A DNA stretch of 64,000 nt from an uncultured Paraprevotella sp. GTDB lineage: Bacteria > Bacteroidota > Bacteroidia > Bacteroidales > Bacteroidaceae. The translations under genes were made by a program, and so were the position numbers. The stretch's first letter is position 1. The number at the start of each line of letters is the position of its first letter. Shown in pieces: positions 20,380-29,951 of the stretch. The stretch lies in contig CALULQ010000008.1 in assembly GCA_944321525.1 (NCBI GenBank), positions 42,732 to 106,731 on the forward strand, in the 5' to 3' direction. The notes under the pieces were generated by a model that saw nothing but the letters and a program-made list of their open reading frames with translations, was not told the origin of the DNA and ran no database searches.

Positions 20380-21966
20380 TCAGCGGATGGCCGACAAGGG
20401 AGCCACGGAGCAGGCGTTAGGGGCGCGGATGCGCATGAAGCGGGCCAACGTCGGGGCCACGCAGTCGACCGTCACGGGGGTCTTCACCGTTTCGGGACGC
20501 ACGTTGCACCCGAAAAAGAAAATGGGGAAATCCACATAAGAGGCCCGCTCCAGGGTCTGCTCGTGGGTTTCCTCGTTCACCATGTGCCATCCCGGCGAAA
20601 CCTCGATGAAGATATCGCCCGAGCGCATCTGGTTGAAGCTGTTGCGCAGGCGGCGTATGTCCGCTTCGCCCATCGACAGGGCAAGGCGCTGCGACGTGTA
20701 GACATCCTTCACCCCGGCCATCTGAATGAGCAAGGCTTGCGAGCGGGTGAGCACGTCGTTCAGGTTCAGCTGTTTGTCTTCAATCAGTTTTTGGTTCAGG
20801 AACAGTTGCGAGCCGAACTCCGCCTCCACGTATTTCCCTTCGCCGTACACGGCCATGAGATACATGTTGAGCAGCGACGAGGCACGAGTGATGTTGAAAG
20901 TGCCCGTCGGTATGCGGTATTTGGAAAAGTCCACCAGCTCGTCGTCGGTATAGCCGGTGGACGTCACCACCAGCAGGTAGCGCCCCGCGCCCACCTGCTT
21001 TTCGAGCATGGCGATAAGTTCGGCCAGTTCCATGTCGAGGCGCACGTAGGTGTCCTGCAGTTCCACGGGGCATTCCGCCACAGGCTTGTGGTCGAAAGTC
21101 CCGGCATAATACGTCAGCGAGAGGAAGTCCGTCACGCGGTCCTTCCCCATCCCCGTATGCTCCAGGCAATGGCGGGCAAAGCGGTTCACCTCGTCGTTGA
21201 CGTAGGCGCTGGTCTTGAACTCCTGCATTTTGCGGTCGCCCGCGAACTTATGGCTGAACCCTTCGCTCTCTTGCGGGGAGATGAAGAAGTTGAAGTTTTC
21301 CACAATCGGGCTCACGGGCTTCCACGAGATGTCCGAAATGCGGCTGGACAGGCGTTCGGGCACATCGTAGCGCAAAGCCCAGTCGGGGAAGGCCCCGTAA
21401 TAGGACGTGCCGCTCCACTGCCCCGAGGCGTCGTCTATCCAGAACGCCCCGTCGGCCGCGTGCCCGGCCCCCAGGATGGCGGCATCGGCATCGGGCGCGA
21501 TGCTGTAGACCAGCGCCCGTCCGCCCGTGGCCACTTTCAGTTCATCGGTAATCGTGGACACGGACAACGAGGCGGGCGAGTAGCGCTCGCTCGTCAGCCA
21601 GCCTTCGCACGACGCATCGTCCACGCAATAGGCCGGCCGCAAGGTCTTGCGGTCCAGCCACCGCTCGCCCACGATGCCGTTGTCGTAAGGCACCGTGCCC
21701 GTCATGATGCAGGCCATGGCCGAGGCACGGTCCACGTGGGCAAAGGGATAGGAAGCGTCCATGTAGCTCCGCCCGTCGCGCATCACACGGTTGAAGCCGT
21801 CCGGCCCGAAGAGCGCGGAGAAGGCCTCCATGTAGTCGGTGCGCAACTGGTCTATCGTCACATTGACCACCAGCCGCGGCACAGGGCTCGACGTCTGGGC
21901 CTCCATGTTGGCCCAGGTCAACGCCAGAATCAGCGGGGTTAAGAAACGATAGCTCCTATTATGCAT
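20380..21966 (-). CDS. Exported alkaline-phosphatase-superfamily protein, probably a pseudoenzyme
   Basis: Start taken at ATG 21966 (528 aa); a GTG at 21990 would overlap the upstream stop. A signal peptide is followed by the phosphatase fold: [13 protein letters not shown] with the first metal Asp (Asp39), then [16 protein letters not shown]. By alignment with PafA-like enzymes as I know them, the Thr nucleophile nine residues before the TG motif is replaced (Arg80 in [12 protein letters not shown]). The usual TDxxGH becomes GTFDH, the usual TADHG becomes TSTGY, and the final His motif reads YVDFP. Most metal ligands and the nucleophile are therefore missing, although the fold is well kept. 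It lies 13 bp after the DUF4105 gene and is probably co-transcribed with it. Function unknown. Confidence 0.75.
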   Translation of the reverse strand: MHNRSYRFLTPLILALTWANMEAQTSSPVPRLVVNVTIDQLRTDYMEAFSALFGPDGFNRVMRDGRSYMDASYPFAHVDRASAMACIMTGTVPYDNGIVGERWLDRKTLRPAYCVDDASCEGWLTSERYSPASLSVSTITDELKVATGGRALVYSIAPDADAAILGAGHAADGAFWIDDASGQWSGTSYYGAFPDWALRYDVPERLSSRISDISWKPVSPIVENFNFFISPQESEGFSHKFAGDRKMQEFKTSAYVNDEVNRFARHCLEHTGMGKDRVTDFLSLTYYAGTFDHKPVAECPVELQDTYVRLDMELAELIAMLEKQVGAGRYLLVVTSTGYTDDELVDFSKYRIPTGTFNITRASSLLNMYLMAVYGEGKYVEAEFGSQLFLNQKLIEDKQLNLNDVLTRSQALLIQMAGVKDVYTSQRLALSMGEADIRRLRNSFNQMRSGDIFIEVSPGWHMVNEETHEQTLERASYVDFPIFFFGCNVRPETVKTPVTVDCVAPTLARFMRIRAPNACSVAPLSAIR

Positions 21967-21979
21967 GCTTGTCTTATTT

Positions 21980-23155
21980 TCACTTTTCACAATAGCTTAC
22001 CACGTAGCTGCATGAACGCAGCAACAAAGCCAAGGCCAAAGGTACAACGACCGCGCAAAAATCTTGCGGTATAAACGCGGAAAAAATCATAAAAAACATT
22101 AAAACGGCGGCATTACAGGCATGATAGGCCGTTTTTCGACGCTTGATGCCGCAATAGGCCACCCAAGGCATCGCCAACAACGGCACCGGATTGAACACCC
22201 AAACCTGCCAGTTTGTCCCCACCGTGGGGTGGACGGAAAAGAAGAACAGGAAGGTGACCACCAGCCCGATGACTCCTGCCAGCGCCATGACCGGCACGTC
22301 GAGCCACCAATAGCAGGCACGCCGCCAGCGCTCCACGACGGTGAGAACCGCCACCACGGTCACCAGCAACCACGCGCACGCCGACGGCGACAGGGGGAAC
22401 TCCGCGGCCGCCTCCACGCCGCTCCCCTTCACCACTTCGTGCGTGGACAGCACCAACGGCCGCTCGCGCCCGTCGGCACCGCGAATCACGGCCCCGCCGG
22501 CATAGCGGAGCATGCGGAAGGGAGCAAACATCTCCTCGCGCGCCGAGATGGGACGGTCGGCAGCTGCGCCCAGGCAGATGTCGTCGCCCAGTTCGGCCCA
22601 GGGGTAATCGGCCGTATACTGATGAACAATGCCGCGGAAAGTGCAGGCCGTGTCTTGCGCGGGATAGACGATTTCCCCGTCCACCGCGTCCTCGATGCAG
22701 TCGCGCGCCCGCGTCGTGCAGTTGTCGTAAAAGAAGTTATAGCGGTATTCGCGGTTCTCGGGCCGCATGTTGTCCAGCAGCAGGGCCCACAGGCGCTCCT
22801 TCTCTTCCGCCGTCAGGTTCAGGGTCTGCTGGTAGACCGACGAACCGCGCCCGGCATATTCCTCCGCGAAATAGCGGTACGGGACTGCCCCAACCTGGTA
22901 GTCGCACTCGCCCAAGGCAAAGCGCCAGATGAAATGAGGCCGGTTGAAACTGAACAGTCCGTAGTTGAACACCCAGTCTTCCCCGCCCGGCGCGCAGGAA
23001 CGCACGCGGATGGCGGTGTGCCCATACAAGGCATAGACTTCCGTCCCCGGCGAACAGGTCAGCAGGCCGACCTCGAGCGAGTCGCCGGGAAGGGCACGGG
23101 CCACGCCTGCTATATATAATAAGGTATAAAGGCAGAAAAGCCTGAAAGTTCTCAT
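21980..23155 (-). CDS. DUF4105 (Lnb N-terminal-like) membrane protein
   Basis: Start taken at ATG 23155 (MRTFRLFCLYTLLYIAG, signal peptide), 391 aa. The periplasmic N-terminal part has YALYGHTAIRV, VFNYGLFSF and the Cys/Asn motif FFYDNCTTRARDCI, typical of DUF4105/Lnb-N papain-like domains with presumed His and Cys catalytic residues. From about residue 255 four or five hydrophobic helices follow, ending in the membrane. The family includes proteins named for apolipoprotein transacylation, but the role here is unproven. Confidence 0.8.
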   Translation of the reverse strand: MRTFRLFCLYTLLYIAGVARALPGDSLEVGLLTCSPGTEVYALYGHTAIRVRSCAPGGEDWVFNYGLFSFNRPHFIWRFALGECDYQVGAVPYRYFAEEYAGRGSSVYQQTLNLTAEEKERLWALLLDNMRPENREYRYNFFYDNCTTRARDCIEDAVDGEIVYPAQDTACTFRGIVHQYTADYPWAELGDDICLGAAADRPISAREEMFAPFRMLRYAGGAVIRGADGRERPLVLSTHEVVKGSGVEAAAEFPLSPSACAWLLVTVVAVLTVVERWRRACYWWLDVPVMALAGVIGLVVTFLFFFSVHPTVGTNWQVWVFNPVPLLAMPWVAYCGIKRRKTAYHACNAAVLMFFMIFSAFIPQDFCAVVVPLALALLLRSCSYVVSYCEK

Positions 23156-23177
23156 TCCGTATCTTATTTTTGCGCCA

Positions 23178-23185
23178 CAAAAATA
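23178..23185 (-). promoter_or_regulatory. -7 element for the DUF4105 gene
   Basis: The minus strand reads TATTTTTG at 23185-23178, 23 bp before the chosen start codon, implying a leader of about 15 nt. The -33 box is not recognisable. Confidence 0.55.
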
Positions 23186-23386
23186 GATAAAAAACGCGAC
23201 TTTCCGGCCGGGCGCGACCAGAAAAAACAAGGCCGCCTACATCTTTGTGGCATGCGAGGCCCGGACGGGCCAGCCGCGGCCCCAAGTTCCGTGCCGCTTG
23301 CTGCAACGGAAAGGCTGCCGGGCGGGGGGAAAACATCCGGACGCCTTCCGCCCCGCGGCGCCCGGCCATGCCCGATGCACAGCCGG

Positions 23387-23466
23387 ACCATGCGGAAGGC
23401 GCGAGCGTACTCTGCGGGAAGTACTCGAGTACTTGCCGCAAAGTACGCTGCCGCGCTCCGCACGCC
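23387..23466. repeat. Nested palindromic interspersed repeat, copy 3
   Basis: The 40-bp core is at 23407-23446, with an intact AGTACTCGAGTACT centre and outer arms ACCATGCGGAAGGC and GCGCTCCGCACGCC. This is the only copy between divergent genes (DUF4105 leftward, coaX rightward). The remaining 459-bp gap is GC-rich and shows no gene. Confidence 0.92.
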
Positions 23467-23586
23467 GCACGGCCGGCTTCTGGCAAATCCCAAAAAGTTG
23501 GCCGCCCGGCGCCACGGCATGGGGCACAAAGACGGGCGCAAGCTTGATTTCTTACCTTGCGGAGGCTGAAAATCACATTTTTTATA

Positions 23587-23594
23587 TACCTTTG
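23587..23594 (+). promoter_or_regulatory. -7 element for coaX
   Basis: TACCTTTG matches TAnnTTTG, 20 bp before the GTG start, implying a very short leader. Confidence 0.6.
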
Positions 23595-23614
23595 CACCCG
23601 CAAAGCATGAGCAC

Positions 23615-24346
23615 GTGAATCTGATTATCGACATAGGAAACACACTGGCCAAACTCGTTGCCTTCGACGGCGACACTCCGGTGGAGGAAATCAAGACATC
23701 CAACGAGACGCTGGAGCGCCTTCCGGAAATCGTGGCGAAATACGACTTCGAGCGGGGCATCGTGGGCACGGTGTTCGGCATCACCGGCGAGGCGGAGCGC
23801 CAACTGAAGAAGCTGGGCTTCCCGCTGCTGTACCTCGACGCCAACACGCCCATCCCCATCACCAACGACTACCGCACGCCGGAGACCCTGGGCGCCGACC
23901 GCCTGGCCGCCGCCGTGGGCGCCTACACGCAGCATCCCGGGCACGACCTGCTCATCGTTGACGCCGGCACCTGCCTGACCTACGAATTCATCGACCGCAA
24001 GGGGCACTACAAAGGCGGCTGCATCTCTCCCGGACTGCAAATGCGCCTCAAGGCCCTGCGCGCCTTCACGGCCAAGCTGCCCCTCATCGACAGCGAAGGC
24101 CCCCACCCGGAAGTGGGCTACAACACGGAGACCTGCATCCGCTCGGGCGTCATCCAGGGGATGAAGTTCGAAATCGAGGGACGCATCAAATACTTTCAGG
24201 AAAAATACCCCGACCTTTTGGTTTTTTTAACTGGCGGCGATATTTTTAACTTTGATAGCAAAATAAAAAACCTCATCTTTGCAGACAAATACATAGTGCC
24301 CAGAGGGCTGAACCGAATATTAGCATTTAATAATGAACAAGCATAG
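23615..24346 (+). CDS. coaX: Type III pantothenate kinase
   Basis: The 243-aa product begins at GTG with NLIIDIGNTLAKLVAFDG, the phosphate-binding loop of the ASKHA fold. ETLGADRLAAAVGAY and DLLIVDAGTCLTYEFID are the pantothenate-site and catalytic Asp motifs of CoaX. It phosphorylates pantothenate in the first step of CoA synthesis. Its 3' end overlaps the next gene by 14 bp, which places a housekeeping kinase at the head of an envelope gene cluster. Confidence 0.94.
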   Translation: MNLIIDIGNTLAKLVAFDGDTPVEEIKTSNETLERLPEIVAKYDFERGIVGTVFGITGEAERQLKKLGFPLLYLDANTPIPITNDYRTPETLGADRLAAAVGAYTQHPGHDLLIVDAGTCLTYEFIDRKGHYKGGCISPGLQMRLKALRAFTAKLPLIDSEGPHPEVGYNTETCIRSGVIQGMKFEIEGRIKYFQEKYPDLLVFLTGGDIFNFDSKIKNLIFADKYIVPRGLNRILAFNNEQA

Positions 24347-25640
24347 GCTTATACTCTACGTGTGGCTGTGCATGGCGGCGCTGCATGCCGCCGCGCAGAC
24401 CAATGGCTCGAACTCGCCCTATTCGCGGTTCGGGCTGGGCAGCCTGAAAGACCAGTCGCAGGGCTTCAACCGGGCCATGGGCGGCGTGGCCATGGGCTTC
24501 CGCGACGGCAACCGCATCAACATGCAGAACCCGGCATCGTACTCGGGCATCGACTCGCTGTCGTTCATCTTCGACGTGGGCATCACACTGCAAAACGCCA
24601 ACTTCAAAAGCGGGGGCAGCAGCGTCAACGCGCACAACACCACCCTGGACTACATCAACGCCGGATTCCGCCTCTCGCGCGGCTTCGGATTCTCTTTCGG
24701 CTTCATGCCCTTTTCCAGCATCGGCTACAACTTCTCGGAAAGCAAATACCTGGGCAGCCACTTCAACAGCGGCTCCACGCTGACCTACACCAACAGCTAT
24801 ACGGGCGACGGCGGCATCCACCAGGCCTACGTGGGCTTCGGATGGAACCCCGTGGCCGACCTCTCCATCGGCGCCAACTTCGGCTACATCTGGGGAAACT
24901 ATGAGCAGAACATCGCGCAGACGTTCTACGACAACGGGACGGTCACCACGAGCAGCAACGGGCTGCAACGGCAAATCGACGCCGACATCTCGTCGTACAA
25001 GATTGACATCGGCGTGCAATACCCCATCAGGATAGGCAAGAACGACGTGCTGACGGCGGGCGCCACCTACAGCATCGGCCACACCATCAACTCGCCGGCG
25101 CACTATTACAGCTACGTGACCAACGGCGACACCACGAAATCCACCATCGAAAAGGCGTTCGACCTGCCCACGGCCTACGGCGCGGGACTGGCTTGGGCGC
25201 ACAAGGACCAGTGGAAAGTGGGCCTGGACGTCACCCACCAGCGGTGGGGCGACGCGCGCATGCCGCAAGTCATCGACAACCGCTTCGTCAGTACCTCGGA
25301 GAACTACCTGAACCGCACCAAAGTGGCCGTGGGCGCCGAATGGCTGCCCGAACGCTACAGCAACAAATACCTGCGGCGGGTGATGTACCGCGTGGGCGCC
25401 TCCTTCGCCACGCCCTACTTCCGTGTGAACGGACACGACGGGCCGCGCGAATACACCGTGACGGCCGGCTTCGGGCTGCCCATCACCAACCAGTTCAACA
25501 ACCGCTCCGTCCTCAACATCTCTTTCCAATGGGGACGCTTCGCCGCGCCTGCCTCTTCCCTCATCACGGAGAACTACCTGCGCCTGAACGTGGGCATCAC
25601 CTTCAACGAGCGGTGGTTCATGAAGTGGAAAATACAGTAA
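24333..25640 (+). CDS. Outer-membrane beta-barrel protein, unassigned family
   Basis: 435 aa with a signal peptide (MNKHRLILYVWLCMAALHAAAQ). NSPYSRFGLGSL and the NPASYSGIDSLSF motif near the N-terminus recall Bacteroidetes porin-like barrels of the PorV/FadL type. Alternating hydrophobic strands run to a C-terminus ending WFMKWKIQ. It starts inside the coaX 3' end and is followed 1 bp later by lptC. The envelope context suggests a role in outer-membrane biogenesis, but the exact function is not visible. Confidence 0.8.
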   Translation: MNKHRLILYVWLCMAALHAAAQTNGSNSPYSRFGLGSLKDQSQGFNRAMGGVAMGFRDGNRINMQNPASYSGIDSLSFIFDVGITLQNANFKSGGSSVNAHNTTLDYINAGFRLSRGFGFSFGFMPFSSIGYNFSESKYLGSHFNSGSTLTYTNSYTGDGGIHQAYVGFGWNPVADLSIGANFGYIWGNYEQNIAQTFYDNGTVTTSSNGLQRQIDADISSYKIDIGVQYPIRIGKNDVLTAGATYSIGHTINSPAHYYSYVTNGDTTKSTIEKAFDLPTAYGAGLAWAHKDQWKVGLDVTHQRWGDARMPQVIDNRFVSTSENYLNRTKVAVGAEWLPERYSNKYLRRVMYRVGASFATPYFRVNGHDGPREYTVTAGFGLPITNQFNNRSVLNISFQWGRFAAPASSLITENYLRLNVGITFNERWFMKWKIQ

Positions 25641-25641
25641 G

Positions 25642-26304
25642 ATGGACAAAGACGCGGCTAACATCAACACGAAACTATCCCTGCTGGCCCGCATGACAGC
25701 CTCCTCGATGGCGGTTGTCGTGGCCGCTTTGGCCGCCTTCTCCTGCTCGTCGGACCACGCCGCACATGCGCCGGCCGTCAGCGACAAAGACTCCCTGCCC
25801 TTCATGCAGTCGTGGGGCGTGTCGACCCTCATCTCCGACTCCGGCGTCATCCGCTACAAAATCACGGCCGAAGAATGGTTCATCTACAACACGACCCAGC
25901 CGCCCCGCTGGACTTTCATGAAAGGCATCCTGCTGGAAAAGTTCGACTCCACGTTCCATAGCGATTGGTTCGTGCAGGCCGACACGGCCTATTGCCACAA
26001 CCAGGAGTTGTGGGAACTGCGGGGCCGCGTGGTCATCCGCAACCAGGAAGGGACCGTCTTCACCAGCGAGGAGTTCTTCTGGGACATGGAGCGGCACGAG
26101 ACCTACTCCAACCAGTTCATGACCATCCGCAAGCCCGACGAGTTCCTGCAAGGATACCGGTTCCGCTCCAACGAACAAATGACACGTTACACCGTGAGCA
26201 ATGCGAACGCGGAAACGCCGTTCAGCGACAGCGGCAGCTCGACGGCCGCCGCGCCGAACGACTCCCTCGTGCGCACCGCTCCCGCCAAACCGAACCAGCC
26301 ATGA
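25642..26304 (+). CDS. lptC: LPS export periplasmic protein LptC
   Basis: The 220-aa product has an N-terminal hydrophobic segment with a possible lipobox at FSCSS. The single LptC-type beta-jellyroll follows: SGVIRYKITAEEW, FMKGILLEKFDSTFHSDWFVQADTAYCHNQELWELRGRV and VFTSEEFFWD. In the Lpt bridge LptC takes LPS from the inner-membrane LptBFG transporter to LptA. The C-terminal 40 residues are Ser/Thr/Ala-rich and probably disordered. Its stop overlaps the start of the next gene (ATGA). Confidence 0.88.
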   Translation: MDKDAANINTKLSLLARMTASSMAVVVAALAAFSCSSDHAAHAPAVSDKDSLPFMQSWGVSTLISDSGVIRYKITAEEWFIYNTTQPPRWTFMKGILLEKFDSTFHSDWFVQADTAYCHNQELWELRGRVVIRNQEGTVFTSEEFFWDMERHETYSNQFMTIRKPDEFLQGYRFRSNEQMTRYTVSNANAETPFSDSGSSTAAAPNDSLVRTAPAKPNQP

Positions 26305-27569
26305 CGTCCACCATCTTAGAAATCATCATCATCCTGCTGTTCTCGGCCTTCTTCTCGGGCATGGAAACCGCCTTCATCTCGTCCGACAAGCTGCGGGCCG
26401 AACTGAACCGCAACGATGAAAGCCTGTCGTCGCGGATACTGGCCGTGTTCTATTCGCACCCCAACGACTTCATCGCCACGCTACTCGTGGGCAACTATAT
26501 CGCCTTGGTGGTCTATGCCCTGCTGATGGCCGGCATCGTGGACGACTACGTGCTCTCGCGCCTGCAAGCCGACTTGCCCGCGGGGCTTGACATACTCCTG
26601 CAAGTGGCCGCGGCATCGCTCATCAGCCTGGCCACCGTGGAGTTCATCCCCAAAAACGTGTTCAAAATGGCACCCAACCGGATGCTGCGCATCTGCGCCC
26701 TCCCCTCGTTTGCGGCCTACATCCTGTTCTATCCCGTGGCCAAGCTGGCCAGCATCCTGTCCAGGGGCCTGCTGCGCGTGCTGGGACTCAAGGTGAACAA
26801 GAAAGAGTCGGAACAGGCCTTCACCAAGATAGACCTGGACAACCTGATACAGTCGAGCATCGAATCGGCGCACGACGAGGACGAAGTGACGGACGAAATC
26901 AAGATTTTCCAGAACGCCCTCTACTTCTCGGAAGTGAAAGTCAGGGACTGCATGGTGCCACGCACGGAAATAGAAGCCATAGAAACCGGCGCATCCATCG
27001 AGTCGCTGAAAAACCGCTTCATCGAAAGCGGGAAATCCAAAATCATCGTCTACAAGGAAGACATCGACCACATCGTGGGATTCATACATTCCTCCGAAAT
27101 GTTCCGCAACCCGGCCGACTGGACCACACGCATCATCGAAACGCCCGTGGTTCCAGAAACCATGTCGGCACAAAACCTGCTGAAGAAATTCATGCAACAG
27201 AAGAAATCGCTGGCCATCGTGGTGGACGAATTCGGCGGCACGTCGGGCATCGTCACCATGGAAGACCTGGTGGAGGAAATCTTCGGCGACATCGAAGACG
27301 AACACGACAACACGCACTATGTGGCACAAAAGGTGGGCGAACACGAATACGTGCTCTCCGGACGGCTCGAAGTGGAAAAAGCCAACGAACTGCTGGGGCT
27401 GGACCTGCCCGAATCTGAGGACTACGTCACCGTGAGCGGCCTCATCCTCCACCGCTACCAAAGTTTCCCCAAGCTGAACGAAATCGTGAAATTCGACCAT
27501 TTCGAGTTCAAAATCATCAAAAATACTACCACAAAGATAGAACTCGTGCGCCTGAAAACTACCGAATAG
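26301..27569 (+). CDS. HlyC/CorC-type (DUF21-CBS-CorC) membrane protein, GldE-like
   Basis: Start ATG 26301, overlapping the lptC stop; 422 aa. An N-terminal DUF21 membrane domain ([21 protein letters not shown], then two or three helices) is followed by a CBS pair ([34 protein letters not shown]) and a CorC_HlyC domain ([17 protein letters not shown]). The family includes putative magnesium/cobalt exporters and, in Bacteroidetes, GldE of the gliding/T9SS genes. The place between lptC and a PpiD-like gene is a known Bacteroidetes arrangement and favours an envelope role. Confidence 0.88.
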   Translation: MTSTILEIIIILLFSAFFSGMETAFISSDKLRAELNRNDESLSSRILAVFYSHPNDFIATLLVGNYIALVVYALLMAGIVDDYVLSRLQADLPAGLDILLQVAAASLISLATVEFIPKNVFKMAPNRMLRICALPSFAAYILFYPVAKLASILSRGLLRVLGLKVNKKESEQAFTKIDLDNLIQSSIESAHDEDEVTDEIKIFQNALYFSEVKVRDCMVPRTEIEAIETGASIESLKNRFIESGKSKIIVYKEDIDHIVGFIHSSEMFRNPADWTTRIIETPVVPETMSAQNLLKKFMQQKKSLAIVVDEFGGTSGIVTMEDLVEEIFGDIEDEHDNTHYVAQKVGEHEYVLSGRLEVEKANELLGLDLPESEDYVTVSGLILHRYQSFPKLNEIVKFDHFEFKIIKNTTTKIELVRLKTTE

Positions 27570-27671
27570 CTAAAAATTAGCGCCGCGGAGACGGTTATGT
27601 GCAAAGATTTTCGTATCTTCGTGCGCTTAAAACAAGAGATAAAAAACAATAAAATAACAATCAACAAATCA

Positions 27672-29822
27672 ATGGCAACATTACAAAAAATCCGAAACAA
27701 GGGTCCATTGCTGGTCATCGTCATCGGCTTGGCCCTTTTTGCATTCATCGCCGAGGAAGCCATGCGCTCTATCCAGTCTGCATCCAACGAAAGCAGGCAG
27801 CAGGTCGGCGAAGTCTACGGGGAACACATCTCCGTACATGAATTCCAAAACCTGGTAGACGAATACGCGGAAGTCGTGAAGTTCACCACGGGAAACAGTG
27901 CGCTCAACGATGAGCAGCTCACCCAACTGCGCGACCAGGTGTGGAACACTTACGTCAACAACCAACTCATCGAACATGAGGCGGAAGAGCTGGGCCTGAC
28001 CGTGACCGACGCTGAAATCCAGGCCATCATCACGGAAGGAAACAGCCCCATTCTGGCACAAACCCCGTTCCGCAACGAACAGACGGGCCGGTTCGACGCC
28101 AATATCCTTAAAAAGTTCCTCACCGACTACGAAGGCATGAAGGCCCAGAGCGGCCAGATACCGGCGGAATACATGGACTACTACAACAACCTCTACAAGT
28201 TCTGGATGTTCATCGAAAAGTCGCTCCGCCAGAACGCACTGGCACAGAAATACCAAGTGCTGCTGGGCAAAGCCATGCTGGGCAACAAAGTGGTGGACAA
28301 AGCCGCGTTCGAAGCGCGCACCAATGAAAGCGACGTTCTCATGGCGGCCATTCCCTACTCCACCATCAACGACAGCGACGTGAAGATAGAAGAAAGCGAC
28401 CTGAAGGCCAAATACGACGAGCTCAAGGAGCGCTTCAAGCAGACGGCAGAAAGCCGCGACATCAAGTTCATCGACATCCAAGTGAAAGCCAGCGCCGCCG
28501 ACAAAGCCGCACTGGACAAGGAAATGGCCGAGACCGCAACGGCACTGGCCGAAGGCGGCGACATCGCCAAGATCGTACGCGAAAGCGGCTCCGTCATCAA
28601 CTACAGCCAGCTCCCCGTGAGCAGAAGCTTCTTCCCCGCCGACATCGCAGCCAACCTGGACTCCATGTCTGCCGGACAGATGAAGTCACCTTACTATAAC
28701 GCTGGCGACAACACGATGAACATCATCAAGCTCTTCGCCAAAGTGTCCGCCCCCGACTCCGTGGAGCTCCGCCAGATTCAGGTAGCAGGCGCCGACATGA
28801 CGGCCATCCAAAAGACGGCCGACAGCATCATGACGGCATTGAACAGCGGCGTGGCTTTCGACTCCATCGCCAAGAAATACAACCAGACGGGAGAAAAGAC
28901 GTGGCTTACCTCGCGCAACTACGAAGGGGCCACTATGGACGCACAGAACCTGGACTTCATCAAGACGGTGACCAACATGCCGGTCAATACGACCAAGAAA
29001 ATCGACTTCACGCAAGGTTGCATCATCGTGCAAGTGACCGACCGCCGCGCCATGATCGACAAGTACGACGTGGCCGTTGTCAAGTGCCCGATTGAATTCA
29101 GCAAGGAAACCTACGCCAAGGCTTACAACGACTTCAGCCACTTCATCGCCTCCAACCAAACGCAAAAAGACATCGAGGCCAACGCTCTGAAGAGCGGCTA
29201 CAACCTGCAGGAGCGCAAGGACTTGTTCAGCAACGAGCACTATGTGGGCGGCGTAAGCAACACCCGCGAGGCCATGAGATGGATCTTCAACGACGACACG
29301 GAAGTGGGCGACATCTCCCCGCTCTATGAATGCGGCGACAACGACCACATGCTCGTGGCCATCCTCACGGGAGTGCATCCCGAAGGATACCGGACGATGG
29401 AAGACATGAGGGAATATCTCACACGCGAAGTCATGAAGGACAAGAAGGCCGAGATGCTGACCGCCAAGCTGGCGCAAGCCAAGAGCCTCGCCGACGTGAT
29501 GAAAGAGAAAGGCGCCGTGAGCGACACCATCAAGCACGTGACGTTCGGCGCGTCGGCCTTCGTCATGAAGACCGGAGCCAGCGAGCCCATGCTGAGTGCC
29601 GTGGCCAGCAAAACGGCCGTCAACCAATTCGCCGGACCGTTCAAGGGCAACGCCGGAGTCTATGCCATCCAAGTGACGGCCAAGAACAAGACTGGCGAGA
29701 AGTTTGATGCACAAAAAGAAGAAATGCAGCAGGAAGCCCTCAACATGCGCGCCATCAGCCGCTTTGCCGGCGAGCTCTATGAGAAAGCCGGGGTGAAGGA
29801 CAACCGCTACCTCTTCTTCTAA
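27672..29822 (+). CDS. PpiD-like peptidyl-prolyl isomerase/foldase
   Basis: Start taken at ATG 27672 (MATLQKIRNKGPLLVIVIGLALFAFI), which puts a single membrane anchor at the N-terminus as in PpiD; 716 aa. A SurA-N-like chaperone domain covers residues about 35-240 (VYGEHISVHEFQNLV), and two parvulin-like segments follow around 270-370 and 380-480. The PPIase core is weakly conserved, so chaperone action may matter more than isomerase action. It faces the periplasm and probably helps outer-membrane proteins fold. It lies 102 bp after the GldE-like gene and is followed by a hairpin terminator. Confidence 0.88.
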   Translation: MATLQKIRNKGPLLVIVIGLALFAFIAEEAMRSIQSASNESRQQVGEVYGEHISVHEFQNLVDEYAEVVKFTTGNSALNDEQLTQLRDQVWNTYVNNQLIEHEAEELGLTVTDAEIQAIITEGNSPILAQTPFRNEQTGRFDANILKKFLTDYEGMKAQSGQIPAEYMDYYNNLYKFWMFIEKSLRQNALAQKYQVLLGKAMLGNKVVDKAAFEARTNESDVLMAAIPYSTINDSDVKIEESDLKAKYDELKERFKQTAESRDIKFIDIQVKASAADKAALDKEMAETATALAEGGDIAKIVRESGSVINYSQLPVSRSFFPADIAANLDSMSAGQMKSPYYNAGDNTMNIIKLFAKVSAPDSVELRQIQVAGADMTAIQKTADSIMTALNSGVAFDSIAKKYNQTGEKTWLTSRNYEGATMDAQNLDFIKTVTNMPVNTTKKIDFTQGCIIVQVTDRRAMIDKYDVAVVKCPIEFSKETYAKAYNDFSHFIASNQTQKDIEANALKSGYNLQERKDLFSNEHYVGGVSNTREAMRWIFNDDTEVGDISPLYECGDNDHMLVAILTGVHPEGYRTMEDMREYLTREVMKDKKAEMLTAKLAQAKSLADVMKEKGAVSDTIKHVTFGASAFVMKTGASEPMLSAVASKTAVNQFAGPFKGNAGVYAIQVTAKNKTGEKFDAQKEEMQQEALNMRAISRFAGELYEKAGVKDNRYLFF

Positions 29823-29870
29823 AACAGAAAAAGCAGGAAGAACGCACATTTTCTTCCATAAAAGGAACAA

Positions 29871-29909
29871 AAACCTACAGGACTGCAAGGTCTTGTAGGT
29901 TTTTTTTCG
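29871..29909 (+). terminator. Rho-independent terminator after the PpiD-like gene
   Basis: ACCTACAGGAC and GTCTTGTAGGT form an 11-bp stem with one mismatch, followed by eight T. The -7 box of the next gene begins directly after it. Confidence 0.85.
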
Positions 29910-29917
29910 TACTTTTG
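29910..29917 (+). promoter_or_regulatory. -7 element for the antiporter gene
   Basis: TACTTTTG matches the consensus 35 bp before the start codon. The terminator stem of the gene before occupies its -33 region. Confidence 0.6.
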
Positions 29918-29951
29918 TGAAGCAGGTCGTTTCACCTTAAAAGATACCACC

